Assembly (NCBI RefSeq): GCF_003581425.1
Contig: NZ_QXTG01000001.1
Coordinates: 682,001-746,000 of the forward strand
Origin: Amnibacterium setariae
Lineage (GTDB): Bacteria; Actinomycetota; Actinomycetes; Actinomycetales; Microbacteriaceae
Reading direction: 5' to 3'
DNA length: 64,000 nucleotides
A model generated the notes under the pieces. That model did not search any database and was not told the origin of the DNA. It saw only the letters and a program-made list of their open reading frames with translations. Both the position numbers and the translations under genes were made by a program. This document shows positions 50,582-60,000 of the stretch, piece by piece (positions within the stretch are counted from its first letter, which is position 1; each line of letters opens with the position of its first letter).

Positions 50582-52042
50582 ATGACCACGGACACCGGGC
50601 GGCGCGGGCCGAGCGGCCGGACCTTCTTCGGCCAGCCGTTCGAGCTCTCGACGCTGTTCGGCGTCGAGCTCTGGGAGCGGTTCTCCTTCTACGGGATGCA
50701 GGGCATCCTGCTCATCTACCTCTACTACTCCGCGGCGCAGGGCGGCCTGGGGGTGCCGCAGTCCGTGGCGGCGGGCGTCGTCGGGGCGTACGGCGGCAGC
50801 GTCTACCTCGCCACGATCCTCGGGGCGTGGGTGGCGGACCGGCTGCTCGGCGCGGAGCGCACCCTCTTCATCAGCGCCACGGTCGTCATGCTCGGGCACG
50901 TCTCGCTCGCCCTGATCCCCGGCGTCGCGGGCGTCGGCGTCGGCCTGGTGCTGATCGCGCTCGGCTCCGGCGGGCTGAAGGCGACCGCGACGACGATCGT
51001 CGGCACGCTGTACAGCCGCGAGGACCCGCGGCGCGACGCGGGCTTCTCGCTCTACTACCTGGGCGTGAACCTCGGGGCGTTCTTCGGCCCGCTGCTCACC
51101 GGGCTGCTGCAGACCTCCCTCGGCTTCCACTTCGGGTTCGGGCTCGCCGCGGTCGGCATGGCGGCCGGCCTCGTCCAGTACGTGATCCGCCGGAAGCGCC
51201 TCCCCGAGCGCGCCCAGGACGTGCCGAACCCCCTCCCGGCCGGCCGGCTCCCGATCGTCGGCGCGATCGCGGCGGTGGTCGTGATCGCGGTCGTCGTCGC
51301 CGTGCTGGTCGGCGCGATCACGCCCGCGAACCTGCCGACGGTCGTCATCGTCGTCACGCTGATCGCGGCCGTCGGCTACTTCGCGGTGATCCTCGCGAGC
51401 CCGCTCGAGGCGCACGAGCGGTCGCGGGTGGTCGCCTTCATCCCGCTGTTCCTCGCGAGCACGGTCTTCTGGTCGCTGTACCAGCAGCAGTTCACGGTCG
51501 TCACGATCTACACGGATCAGCGGCTGGACCGGAGCCTGTTCGGCTGGGAGATGCCGGTCTCGTGGTCGCAGTCGATCAACCCGATCATGATCATCCTGCT
51601 GTCCGGCGTCTTCGCGGCCCTCTGGACCCGGCTCGGCGACCGGCAGCCGTCGACGCCTGTGAAGTTCGCGCTCGGCACGGCGATCATGGGGCTCGCGTTC
51701 CTCCTGTTCCTGCCCTTCGCGGGCACGGGCCGGAACGGGACGCCGCTGCTCGCGCTGGTCGCGATCCTGCTCGTGTTCACGCTCGCGGAGCTGCTGCTGT
51801 CGCCCGTCGGGCAGTCCGTGACCACGAAGCTCGCCCCGGAGCGCTTCCAGACGCAGATGGTCGCCCTGTTCTTCCTCTCCGTCGCGCTCGGCACCTCCGC
51901 CTCCGGGCTGCTCGCGACCTTCTACGACCCGGAGAACGAGGTGCCGTACTTCCTGGTGCTCGGCCTCGTCGCCGTCGTCGCCGGCGCCGTGCTGCTCGCG
52001 ATCGCGCGCCCCGTCGTCCGGCTGATGCGCGGCGTGCGGTGA
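50582..52042 (+). CDS. POT/PTR-family proton-coupled oligopeptide transporter
   Basis: 486-aa membrane protein that imports di- and tripeptides with protons. The family signature ELWERFSFYGMQGILLIYLY is in helix 1. LGAWVADRLLGAERTLF, GSGGLKATATTIVG and GFSLYYLGVNLGAFFGPLLT (PTR2 signature region) follow; late motifs are STVFWSLYQQQFTVV and ELLLSPVGQSVTTKLAPERF. Start ATG 50,582, about 120 bases after the lipase and downstream of a REP-like repeat. High confidence for family. Confidence 0.94.
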   Translation: MTTDTGRRGPSGRTFFGQPFELSTLFGVELWERFSFYGMQGILLIYLYYSAAQGGLGVPQSVAAGVVGAYGGSVYLATILGAWVADRLLGAERTLFISATVVMLGHVSLALIPGVAGVGVGLVLIALGSGGLKATATTIVGTLYSREDPRRDAGFSLYYLGVNLGAFFGPLLTGLLQTSLGFHFGFGLAAVGMAAGLVQYVIRRKRLPERAQDVPNPLPAGRLPIVGAIAAVVVIAVVVAVLVGAITPANLPTVVIVVTLIAAVGYFAVILASPLEAHERSRVVAFIPLFLASTVFWSLYQQQFTVVTIYTDQRLDRSLFGWEMPVSWSQSINPIMIILLSGVFAALWTRLGDRQPSTPVKFALGTAIMGLAFLLFLPFAGTGRNGTPLLALVAILLVFTLAELLLSPVGQSVTTKLAPERFQTQMVALFFLSVALGTSASGLLATFYDPENEVPYFLVLGLVAVVAGAVLLAIARPVVRLMRGVR

Positions 52043-52099
52043 GGGCGCTTGCTTCCGCGGCGATCGAGGCGCAGTGTTGGTGCCGAGGAGGTGATGCGC

Positions 52100-52156
52100 A
52101 TGGCAGATTCATCCATGACCATCGACGCGCCTTCCACCTCGGTCGTCTCGATCTAG
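52100..52156 (+). CDS. 18-aa mini-ORF with consensus ribosome site, unknown function
   Basis: MADSSMTIDAPSTSVVSI, preceded by AGGAGGTGAT, which matches the 16S anti-Shine-Dalgarno over ten bases, eight bases before ATG from GGAGG. A terminator-like hairpin follows at 52,190. It has no membrane helix or Cys. It could be a short leader peptide for the DUF1697 gene, a regulatory peptide or a secreted-peptide precursor. A ribosome site this perfect is rare in the window and is the main argument that it is translated. Confidence 0.5.
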   Translation: MADSSMTIDAPSTSVVSI

Positions 52157-52189
52157 TCATCGACCGAGCGGGGCAAGGCCGCGCGTCGA

Positions 52190-52224
52190 GCCGGGCCGGC
52201 GTCCACCTGGACGACCGGCCCGGC
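52190..52224 (+). terminator. terminator-like hairpin before the DUF1697 gene
   Basis: GCCGGGCCGG and CCGGCCCGGC (10 bp) enclose GTCC/GGAC with loop ACCT; CTTCTT follows. It separates the mini-ORF from the DUF1697 gene 20 bases on, so could also be an attenuator. Confidence 0.7.
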
Positions 52225-52244
52225 CTTCTTCGAGAGGCGGCGTG

Positions 52245-52772
52245 ATGCGGGCAGTGGCGCTGCTGCGCGGCGTGAACGTCGGCGGCGTCCGGTTCGCGAT
52301 GGCGGACCTGCGCGCGGCGCTCGAGGCCGCGGGCTCCACCGACGTCCGGACCGTGCTCGCGTCGGGCAACGTGCTGCTCACCGCGGCGGAGGACGAGCCG
52401 CAGCGCATCGCCGACGGTGTCTCGGCGGTGATCCGCGAGCGCTTCGGGTTCGACGTCGCGGTCATCGTCGTGGGCCTGCCGGTCGTGCGCGCCGCGGTCG
52501 ACGGCTACCCGTTCGCCCGCACCGACGACCGGCACGCCTACGTCGTCTTCGCGGGGGACGACCGCGCGCTCGCCGACCTCGGCGACGCGGCCGCTGGGCT
52601 CGACCCCGCCGAGGAGCAGGTGGCGCGCGGCGACGGCGTCCTCTACTGGGACGTGCCGAAGGGCCGCACGCTCGACAGCCCGTTCGGGAAGCGCTTCGGC
52701 CGCTGGCAGAAGTCGGGCGTCGTGACGACGCGGAACGTCAACACGCTCGACAAGATCGTCGCGGCGGGCTGA
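52245..52772 (+). CDS. DUF1697 family protein
   Basis: 175-aa soluble protein. The family opening is clear: MRAVALLRGVNVGGVRFAMA, DLRAALEAAGSTDVRTVLAS, GNVLLTA. Later elements include GYPFARTDDRHAYVVFAGD, GVLYWDVPKGRTLDSPFGK and KSGVVTTRNVNTLDKI, all characteristic of DUF1697. GAGAGG is eight bases before ATG; GTG 52,242 is an alternative. Function of the family is not known. The TMEM175-like gene begins 22 bases after its stop. Confidence 0.9.
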   Translation: MRAVALLRGVNVGGVRFAMADLRAALEAAGSTDVRTVLASGNVLLTAAEDEPQRIADGVSAVIRERFGFDVAVIVVGLPVVRAAVDGYPFARTDDRHAYVVFAGDDRALADLGDAAAGLDPAEEQVARGDGVLYWDVPKGRTLDSPFGKRFGRWQKSGVVTTRNVNTLDKIVAAG

Positions 52773-52794
52773 CCCGCTCCGCCATGCTGGGGGC

Positions 52795-53412
52795 GTGGAG
52801 GCGGAGCGGGGGCGCAGCGTCGACCGGCTCGTCACCTTCGTCGACGCGGTCGTCGCGATCGCGATCACGCTGCTGGCCCTGCCGCTGACCGAGATCACGC
52901 GGGAGGTGGCGGAGAAGGGGCTCGAGGGCTACCTCGACGACAAGGTCGCGGTGCTCGTCGGGTTCACCATCAGCTTCTTCGTCATCGCGCGCCTGTGGTG
53001 GGGGCACCACCGGATCTTCGAGCACGTCGTCCGCTGGGACCGGCCGCTCGTGGTGCTCACCGTCTTCTGGCTCTTCACGGTCGTGCTCCTGCCGCCCGCG
53101 ACGGCGCTCACGAACCAGACCGATCCGCGGGAGCAGCCCGGGGTCATCGCGGCCTACATCGGCGTCATGGCCGTCAGCGGCGTGTTCCTCACCGCGCTGT
53201 CGTGGCGCGTGCACCGGCACCCCGAGCTCACGGACGGCCGGGACACGGCGTCGCGCCAGCGGCTCGCCGGCTCCGTCAGCAGCTTGATCGGGTTCGTGCT
53301 GGCGCTCGTCATCGGGACGCTCCTGCCGCAGGTGAACTACTTCGCGCTGCTCGTCCTCGTGCTCACCGGGCGCCTCGGCGACCTCGTGGAACGACGGCTC
53401 CGGCGACGCTGA
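52795..53412 (+). CDS. TMEM175-like (DUF1211) membrane protein
   Basis: 205 aa with six hydrophobic segments. The first helix RLVTFVDAVVAIAITLLALP corresponds to the RxxxFSD-containing pore helix of bacterial TMEM175 potassium channels, but the Ser of FSD is Val here. The other helices include VAVLVGFTISFFVIARLWWG (W and H-H-R-I-F next), VLTVFWLFTVVLLPPATAL and VIAAYIGVMAVSGVFL. CATGCT about 8 bases before GTG hints at a leaderless mRNA. Channel function is inferred from family and weakened by the motif change. Confidence 0.8.
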   Translation: MEAERGRSVDRLVTFVDAVVAIAITLLALPLTEITREVAEKGLEGYLDDKVAVLVGFTISFFVIARLWWGHHRIFEHVVRWDRPLVVLTVFWLFTVVLLPPATALTNQTDPREQPGVIAAYIGVMAVSGVFLTALSWRVHRHPELTDGRDTASRQRLAGSVSSLIGFVLALVIGTLLPQVNYFALLVLVLTGRLGDLVERRLRRR

Positions 53413-53609
53413 ACATCCGGTGACGATCGCCGCCCGGCGCGCCGCAACCGATTGCCCGCTGTCGGAGGGGGATGGAATGCTGATGCGGTCGCTGAGGTTG
53501 ACGACCCGGTGACTCGTCGGGGGCCGGTGCATCGTGCACCGCCCCTGTCGTCCCGGCTCCCGTGGGGAGCCCGTCAAGGACGCCGCCCCCGAGCTCCCCG
53601 GAGGTCTGC

Positions 53610-55088
53610 ATGACCGAGACCGTCGACCGTCCCTCCACCGCGGCCGCCGACCGCACCGACCGCCTCAGCCGGCGCGACGCCACCGCGATCGCCGTGCTGC
53701 TCGTCTCCGCGTTCGTCGTGATCCTGAACGAGACGATCATGAGCGTCGCCATCCCGGTGCTCATCAAGGACCTGGACGTCAACGCCAGCACGGGCCAGTG
53801 GCTGTCGACCGCGTTCATCCTCACGATGGCGGTCGTCATCCCCGTCAGCGGCTTCCTGATCCAGCGGCTCACGACGCGCACGCTGTTCGCCATCGCGCTC
53901 GGCTCGTTCGTCGCGGGCACGCTGCTCGCGGCCCTCTCGCCGACGTTCTCGGTGCTGCTCGTCGCCCGCGTGATCCAGGGCGTCGGCGCGGCGATCATCA
54001 CGCCGCTGCTCATGACGACGGTCATGACGATCGTCCCCGAGTCGCGCCGCGGCGCGATGATGGGCAACATCTCGATCGTGATCTCGGTCGCGCCCGCGAT
54101 CGGCCCGACCGTGTCCGGCCTGATCCTCAGCGCGCTGCCGTGGCCCTTCATCTTCTGGTGCGTGCTGCCAATCGCGGCCGCCGGGCTCGTCATCGGCCTG
54201 CGGCTCATCGGCAACCTCGGCGAGACCCGCCGCGTGCCGATCGACTGGGTGTCGATCCCGCTCTCGGCCATCGGCTTCGGCGGCCTGGTCTACGGCCTGA
54301 ACGCGGTCGGCGAGGGCGCGTCCTCCAAGGACGGCATCTCGCTCGTCGCCGTGCTCGTGCCCGTCGCGACCGGCCTCGTCTCGCTCGGGCTGTTCCTCCT
54401 GCGGCAGCGCGCGCTGCAGCGCACCGACAACGCGCTGCTCGACCTGCGCGTCTTCCGCTCGCGGGTGTTCACCGCCTCCGTCGTCTCCGGGGCGCTCGCG
54501 TTCCTCGGCCTGCTCGGCAGCGCCATCCTGTTGCCCATCTACCTGCAGCAGGTGCTCGGCCTGAGCGCCCTGCAGACCGGGCTGCTCGTGCTGCCCGGCG
54601 GTCTCACCATGGGGCTGCTCGGCCCGGTCGTCGGCCGCATGTACGACCGGTTCGGCCCGCGGCCGCTGCTGCTGCCGGGCCTCGCGATCGCGATGGTCGG
54701 CCTGATCGCGCTCGGCACGGTGACCGAGACGACGGCCGCCTGGCGGGTGCTGATCTGTCACGTGGTGCTGAGCCTCGGCCTCGCCGCGGTACTCCCGTCG
54801 GTCTTCACCGCGGGCCTCTCCGCGGTGCCGCGCCGGTTCACCTCCTACGGCAGCGCGATCTTCGCGACCGTGCAGCAGGTCGGCGGTGCGGCGGGCACGG
54901 CGCTCGCGGTGACGCTGCTCGCGATCGGCGCTGCCGGCTTCGACGGCGCGGGCGGTGCGGGTGCTGCCGAGGCGGCGGGCACGCGCCTCGCGTTCCTCGT
55001 CAGCGCGGGCGTCTTCGTCATCGCGATCGCGGTCGCCACGATGGTGAAGCGCGTCCCCTCCGAGGGCCCGGTCCCCGTCGGCCACTGA
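53610..55088 (+). CDS. MFS transporter, DHA2 (EmrB/QacA) family
   Basis: 492-aa, 14-helix drug:proton antiporter. VVILNETIMSVAIPVLIKDL is the DHA2 motif D1 region; FILTMAVVIPVSGFLIQRLT and LVARVIQGVGAAIITPLLMT (motifs A-like and B) follow; APAIGPTVSGLIL is motif C, marking exporters. GGAGG is six bases before ATG. A long perfect hairpin lies directly after the stop. Likely exports antibiotics or other toxic compounds; the specific substrate is unknown. Confidence 0.93.
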   Translation: MTETVDRPSTAAADRTDRLSRRDATAIAVLLVSAFVVILNETIMSVAIPVLIKDLDVNASTGQWLSTAFILTMAVVIPVSGFLIQRLTTRTLFAIALGSFVAGTLLAALSPTFSVLLVARVIQGVGAAIITPLLMTTVMTIVPESRRGAMMGNISIVISVAPAIGPTVSGLILSALPWPFIFWCVLPIAAAGLVIGLRLIGNLGETRRVPIDWVSIPLSAIGFGGLVYGLNAVGEGASSKDGISLVAVLVPVATGLVSLGLFLLRQRALQRTDNALLDLRVFRSRVFTASVVSGALAFLGLLGSAILLPIYLQQVLGLSALQTGLLVLPGGLTMGLLGPVVGRMYDRFGPRPLLLPGLAIAMVGLIALGTVTETTAAWRVLICHVVLSLGLAAVLPSVFTAGLSAVPRRFTSYGSAIFATVQQVGGAAGTALAVTLLAIGAAGFDGAGGAGAAEAAGTRLAFLVSAGVFVIAIAVATMVKRVPSEGPVPVGH

Positions 55089-55093
55089 CCCCC

Positions 55094-55156
55094 CGAAGTG
55101 CTCACGCTTCTGGACGCCGGATCGCCGATCCGGCGTCCCGAAGCGTGAGCACTTCG
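55094..55156. repeat. 63-nt near-perfect hairpin after the DHA2 transporter
   Basis: Outer stem 17 bp (CGAAGTGCTCACGCTTC with its complement), a 2-base mismatch TG/CC, inner stem 11 bp (GACGCCGGATC/GATCCGGCGTC), loop GCC. Starts six bases after the stop codon. Much longer than a terminator needs; probably a terminator that is also a repeated element. Confidence 0.85.
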
Positions 55157-55242
55157 TGCAGGGAGGGGCCGGTTCCCGCGGCAAGGGGTGAACTCCTCAG
55201 GCCCGCGGCGGGTCGACCCGGCATCATGACCGCGGAGGTGCC

Positions 55243-56388
55243 GTGGACCGCAACCCGCCGACCGGCCGCAGCACGCGGCTGGCGATGCAGCGCCTGCACC
55301 ACAACGGCGCGCGACCGGTCAAGGTGCTGCTGATCGGGGACCGCGACCACCTCCTCGGCGAGGTCGAGGGCCGCACGCTCGCGGAGCGGGCCGCGGACCG
55401 CATGTGGCTGACGACGCGGCACGGCGTCGACCTCGACGTGCTCTCCGACCTCGCGCCCGTGCTCCGGGCCGTGCAGGGCGTGTTCCGCACCTGGCGGCTC
55501 TGGCGGTACGACGTCGTCCTCGTCGCCCTCGGCGAGGACCTCGACAGCGCGCGCCGCCCGCGGACCCTCGCCCGGGTCGGGGACCTGCTCGAGGAGGTGA
55601 TCGAGGACGCGGCCGCCGCGACCGAGGTCGTCGTCGTCGCGCCGCCGGTGGCCGCCCCCGCGCGGAGCCGGCACTCCGCGGCGCCGGAGGACCGGCTGCG
55701 GTCCGCGGTCGGGCGGCTCGGCTCCACGCGCGTCCGCTTCCGCACGGTCGAGCCGGCCGAGGACCCGCTGGCGCACGACCGCGCGTGGGCGACCGCCCTC
55801 GGGGAGGAGGTCGCGGACTCGGTCGGGCGCCTCGACGCGCAGGGCGCCGCCGGGACCGCGGCGGCGCTCCGCGACCGGCCCGACGACGAGGCCGAGCGCC
55901 AGCGGGCCCTCGACGACCTCCGGATCGTGGGGCGGGGACCCGACCCGCGCCTCGACGACCTCGTCGAGCTGGCGCGGACGGCGTTCGGCACCGAGAGCGC
56001 GGAGATCAACTTCATCGACCACGACCGCCAGTGGAAGATGGCGGTCGCGGGCGCCGAGCGCGGCGAGAACCCGCGGGCGCACTCCTTCTGCAACCAGACC
56101 ATCACGCGCGCGGAGCCCACCGTGGTGAGCGACGCCCGGCTCGACCCGGTGCTGCGGGAGAGCCCGCTCGTGCAGGGCCCGCACCCGATCCGGTTCTACA
56201 TCGCCCACCCGATCGAGTCCGCGGACGGGTACCGGATCGGCTCCTTCTGCGTCTACGACCCGGAGCCGCGCGACGTCCGCGGGCTGGACCTCTCGGTGCT
56301 CCGCGACCTCGCGCTGCTCGCGCAGGCCGAGATCACGGGCGCGGACGCGCCGCCGACCGGGATCCCGCCCGAGCTCGCGGCGCACTGA
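55243..56388 (+). CDS. pseudo-SGNH plus GAF two-domain protein, paralogue 2
   Basis: 381-aa soluble protein with the same layout as 3081-4103. Residues about 25-185 resemble an SGNH esterase fold: VKVLLIGDRDHLLGEVEG (Arg where GDS has Ser), HGVDLDVLSDLAPVLR, YDVVLVALGEDLDSARRP and VVVVAPPVAAPA. The GAF domain (about 230-365) has AEINFIDHDRQWKMAVAG, AHSFCNQTITR, VVSDARLDPVL, HPIRFYIAHPIES and IGSFCVYDPEPRD. No output domain. GGAGG is 4 bases before GTG. The catalytic Ser appears lost in both paralogues, so a binding role is more likely than hydrolysis. Function unknown. Confidence 0.76.
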   Translation: MDRNPPTGRSTRLAMQRLHHNGARPVKVLLIGDRDHLLGEVEGRTLAERAADRMWLTTRHGVDLDVLSDLAPVLRAVQGVFRTWRLWRYDVVLVALGEDLDSARRPRTLARVGDLLEEVIEDAAAATEVVVVAPPVAAPARSRHSAAPEDRLRSAVGRLGSTRVRFRTVEPAEDPLAHDRAWATALGEEVADSVGRLDAQGAAGTAAALRDRPDDEAERQRALDDLRIVGRGPDPRLDDLVELARTAFGTESAEINFIDHDRQWKMAVAGAERGENPRAHSFCNQTITRAEPTVVSDARLDPVLRESPLVQGPHPIRFYIAHPIESADGYRIGSFCVYDPEPRDVRGLDLSVLRDLALLAQAEITGADAPPTGIPPELAAH

Positions 56389-56422
56389 GGGTCGGCAGCG
56401 CCCGGCCTGCGAGCATCGTCGG

Positions 56423-57001
56423 GTGACGGAACCGGCGGTGCTGCGCGAGGACGACTCGAGGGCCTCGGCGCTGCTCGAGCAGGGCTGGCGGGTCGCGCAC
56501 CGGTCGTGGGGCGCCCGGCTGCGAGCCGTCGACACCGCGCTGCTGTCCGGGCTGGTCGCGGCCGCCGAGGGCGCCGGGCTGCGCGTCGCGGAGGCCGGGC
56601 CCGACGCGGATGCCGGGATCGCCGCGCTGGAGGCGGCGGTCCGCGACGACTACCCGGGCGGCCCGGCCACGGCGCCCGCCCTCCACGACGCCGCGGCGCT
56701 CGCCGCGCTCCGGGCCCGGGGCACCCGCTTCTTCATCGCGAGGGACGGCGACGAGGTCGTCGCCATCACCGCGATCCATCGGGACGGGGAGCACGCCGAG
56801 ACCGACTTCACCGCCGTCGCGCGGTCGCACCGCCGGCGCGGGCTCGCGGAGGCGGTCAAGGCCGCATCGGTGCTGGCGCTCGCGGCGGAGGGCGCGCAGG
56901 TGTTCGGCACCGGCGGGGCGGACGAGAACGCGGCGAGCCTCGCGATGAACGCGCGCCTCGGCTACGCCGTGACGGAGCGCTGGCTCACCCTCCTCCCCTG
57001 A
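56423..57001 (+). CDS. GNAT-family acetyltransferase
   Basis: 192-aa protein. The C-terminal half carries the GNAT core: TRFFIARDGDEVVAITAIHR, TDFTAVARSHRRRGLAEAVK (acetyl-CoA loop R-R-R-G-L-A) and FGTGGADENAASLAMNARLG with YAVTERW. The N-terminal half is less conserved and may be a second, decayed GNAT repeat, since the full protein looks like the second half of larger two-domain acetyltransferases. GTG start. It ends inside a 57-nt perfect palindrome. Substrate unknown. Confidence 0.83.
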   Translation: MTEPAVLREDDSRASALLEQGWRVAHRSWGARLRAVDTALLSGLVAAAEGAGLRVAEAGPDADAGIAALEAAVRDDYPGGPATAPALHDAAALAALRARGTRFFIARDGDEVVAITAIHRDGEHAETDFTAVARSHRRRGLAEAVKAASVLALAAEGAQVFGTGGADENAASLAMNARLGYAVTERWLTLLP

Positions 57002-57057
57002 TTCCGTTTTGAAGGAGTTCTCGCGCGCTTCGCGCGAGAACTCCTTCAAAACGGAAT
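57001..57057. repeat. 57-nt perfect hairpin between convergent genes
   Basis: A 27-bp perfect inverted repeat (starts ATTCCGTTTTGAAGG, ends CCTTCAAAACGGAAT) with loop CTT. Its first base is the last base of the GNAT stop codon, and it ends 8 bases before the hrpA stop. It can serve as a bidirectional terminator. Confidence 0.92.
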
Positions 57058-57065
57058 TCACGGAC

Positions 57066-60000
57066 TCAGGCGAGGGCCTTGCGGATGCGCTGCAGGGAGA
57101 CGGGCTCGGCGGTCGGGAGGTGCTGCGCGAACAGGCTGAGCCGCAGCTCCTCGAGCAGCCAGCGCGCGTGCACCAGCCCGGGGCGCAGGCCCGGGCGGAG
57201 CGGCAGCGCGCCGCCCGCCTCGAGGTAGAGCGCCTGCGCGGTCTGCGCCTCCGTCATCCACACCCGGTCGCGGTTCGCCTGCTCGGGCAGCCGCTCGACC
57301 CGGTGCACGATGCCCGCCGTGTAGACGGCGAGGCGCGGCAGCCGGTCCGCGCCGTCGACGCGGACGAAGCCTGGATGGATCAGGGCGTCGAGCTGGGCGC
57401 GCGCATCGGTCAGCGCGGGCACCAGCGCGAGGCTCGTCGCCTGCCGGATCGCGCGGTCCGCCTCCCGGGCGCCCGCGAGCGCGGCGGCCGCGGCGCCGAC
57501 GACCTGGAAGAGGTCGTCCACGACCCGCGCCGCCAGCGTCGCGCGCATCCGCTCGAACGTCGCCCGGTCCCACGCCGCGCCGTCCTCCGCGACCCGGGCC
57601 TGGATCCGGTCGACGACCGCGTCGAAGCAGTCCTGGAACAGCGCGTCGGTGCTGCGGTACGGGCTCGCGCCGAGCGCCAGCTTCTCCGCGCCCGACAGGT
57701 GGTCGCGGACGTACGCGGCGGGGGAGGGCGTCGCGAGCACGAGGAGGCGGTGCACACCGGCGCGCGTCGACGCGAGCTGCTCCTCCGGGGTCGCCAGCAG
57801 CCGCACGTCGACCGCGGACCCGGTGTCGACGAGCGCGGGGTAGGCGCGGACGACGCCGCCGGCCGCGCGGGTGTCGAGCACACGCGGCAGCTCGTCGAGG
57901 TCCCACGTCGTCATGCCGGTGCGCTCGATGGGCGCGGTGCCGGGTGCCGGGCGGGCCACGACGCGGGCGGCGGAGGTGCGGGCGCGGTCGGCGAAGCGCG
58001 CCTGCAGCGCGGCGAGGTCGGTGTCGCGGCCGACCTCGCGCGGTGCGCCGCGACGGCCGCGCGGCGCCTCCGTGACCGCGAACGCGGGCTTCAGGTGCGC
58101 GGGTAGCCGGTCGAGGTCGAAGTCGGCCGGCGTCACGGCGACGCCCGCGACGCGGCGGATGACGGGGACCAGGGCGTCGACGAGCGGGCCCGGCTCCGCG
58201 CCGGTCTCCGGCCCGGCCGGCAGCTCCGGCAGCAGGCGCCTCGCCCAGTCCGCGGCCGGCACGACGTGCCGCCGGATCGCCTTCGGCAGGGTCTTCAGCA
58301 GCGCCGCGACGAGCTCCTCCCGGAACCCGGGCACGAGCCAGTCGAAGCCGGCGGGGGAGAGCGTCGCGAGCAGCGGCAGCGGCACCCGCACGGTGAGGCC
58401 GTCGTCCGCGGCGCCCGGCGCGAAGCGGTAGGCGAGCCGCAGCCGCTGGTCGCCCTGCTGCCAGGTCGGCGGGAAGTCGCGCTCGTCGACCTCGGGCTGC
58501 GCCTCCTCGTCGAGCAGGTCGGAGCGCCGCATCGTGAGGAGGTCGGGCGCCTCCTGCCGCGTCGCGCGCCACCAGGTCTCGAACCGGCGGACGTCCGTGA
58601 CGTCGGCGGGCACGCGGTCGTCGTAGAAGTCGACGATCCGCTGGTCGTCGACCGGGCGGCTGCGCGTCCGCTCGGCCTCCTCGTCGAGCTCCGCGCGGAG
58701 GCGGCGGTTCGCCCGGTCGAACTCGGACAGCGCGCCGGGCGGCGGCGCCCACTCGCCGCCGAGCAGCGCGTGCTCGAGGAAGAGGTCGCGGGCGTGCGCC
58801 GGGTTCAGCCGGGCGTACTGCACCCGGCGCTTCTCGACGATCGGGACGCCGAACAGCGTCACCCGCTCATCGGCCACCGCCGAGCCCTGCCGCTGCTCCC
58901 AGCGGGGCTCGCCGTAGGTGCGCTTCACGAGGTCGCCGGCGATCGGCTCCGCCCACGCCGGGTCGATCGCCGCGTTCATCCGGGCGAACAGCCGGGAGGT
59001 CTCGACGAGCTCGGCCGACATGAGGGCCCGCGGCGGCCGCTTGGCGAGCGAGGAGCCCGGGAACACGACGAAGCGCAGCTGGCGCGCGCCGATGAACTCG
59101 TTCGACCCGCGACGCGGCACCGGGCGCCCGTCGCGGCCCTTCTGCGGCTGCGCGGTCCGCTCGTCGCGCACGCCGATCTGCGAGAGCAGGCCGGCGAGGA
59201 GGCTCTTGTGGATCGCGTCCCCCGGCAGGGCCGGACGGGCCGGGGCGGCGTCGCCCGCCCGCTCCGCCTTCTTCGGCGCGGGCGCGACCTCGAGGCCGAC
59301 GTCGCGCGCGATGCCGGAGAGCTGGCGGACGAGGTCCTGCCACTCGCGGATCCGCACGAAGTTGAGGAACTCGGCCCGGCAGCGGCGGCGGAACGCGGAG
59401 GAGGACAGCTCCTGCTGCTGCTCCTCGAGGTGGTTCCAGAGGTTCAGCAGCCCGAGCAGGTCGCTCGTCGGGTCCGTGAACCGGGCGTGGAGCTGGTCGG
59501 CCTGCGCGCGCTGCTCCACCGGGCGCTCGCGCGGGTCCTGCACCGTGAGGCCGGCGACGACGACGATCACCTCGCGCGTGACGCGGTGGCGCTTCGACTC
59601 GAGCAGCATCCGGCCGAACCGCGGGTCGATCGGGATGCGCGCGAGGTCCCGACCCGTCCGCGTGAGCGTCGCGGGCTGGCCGCCTCGCGCCTCCTGCACC
59701 GCGCCGAGCTCGCGCAGCAGGTCGAGGCCGGCCCGCACCCCGCGGGAGTCCGGCGGGGTGAGGAAGGGGAACGCCTCGATCTCCCCGAGCCCGAGCGAGA
59801 GCATCTGCAGGATGACCGCGGCGAGGTTCGTTCGGAGGATCTCCGGGTCGGTGTACTCGGGGCGCTTGCCGTAGTCCTCCTCCGAGTAGAGCCGGACCGC
59901 GATCCCGGCGCTCGTGCGGCCCGCGCGGCCGGACCGCTGGTTCGCCGACGCCTGCGACACCGCCTCGATCGGGAGGCGCTGCACCTTCGAGCGCGCCGAG

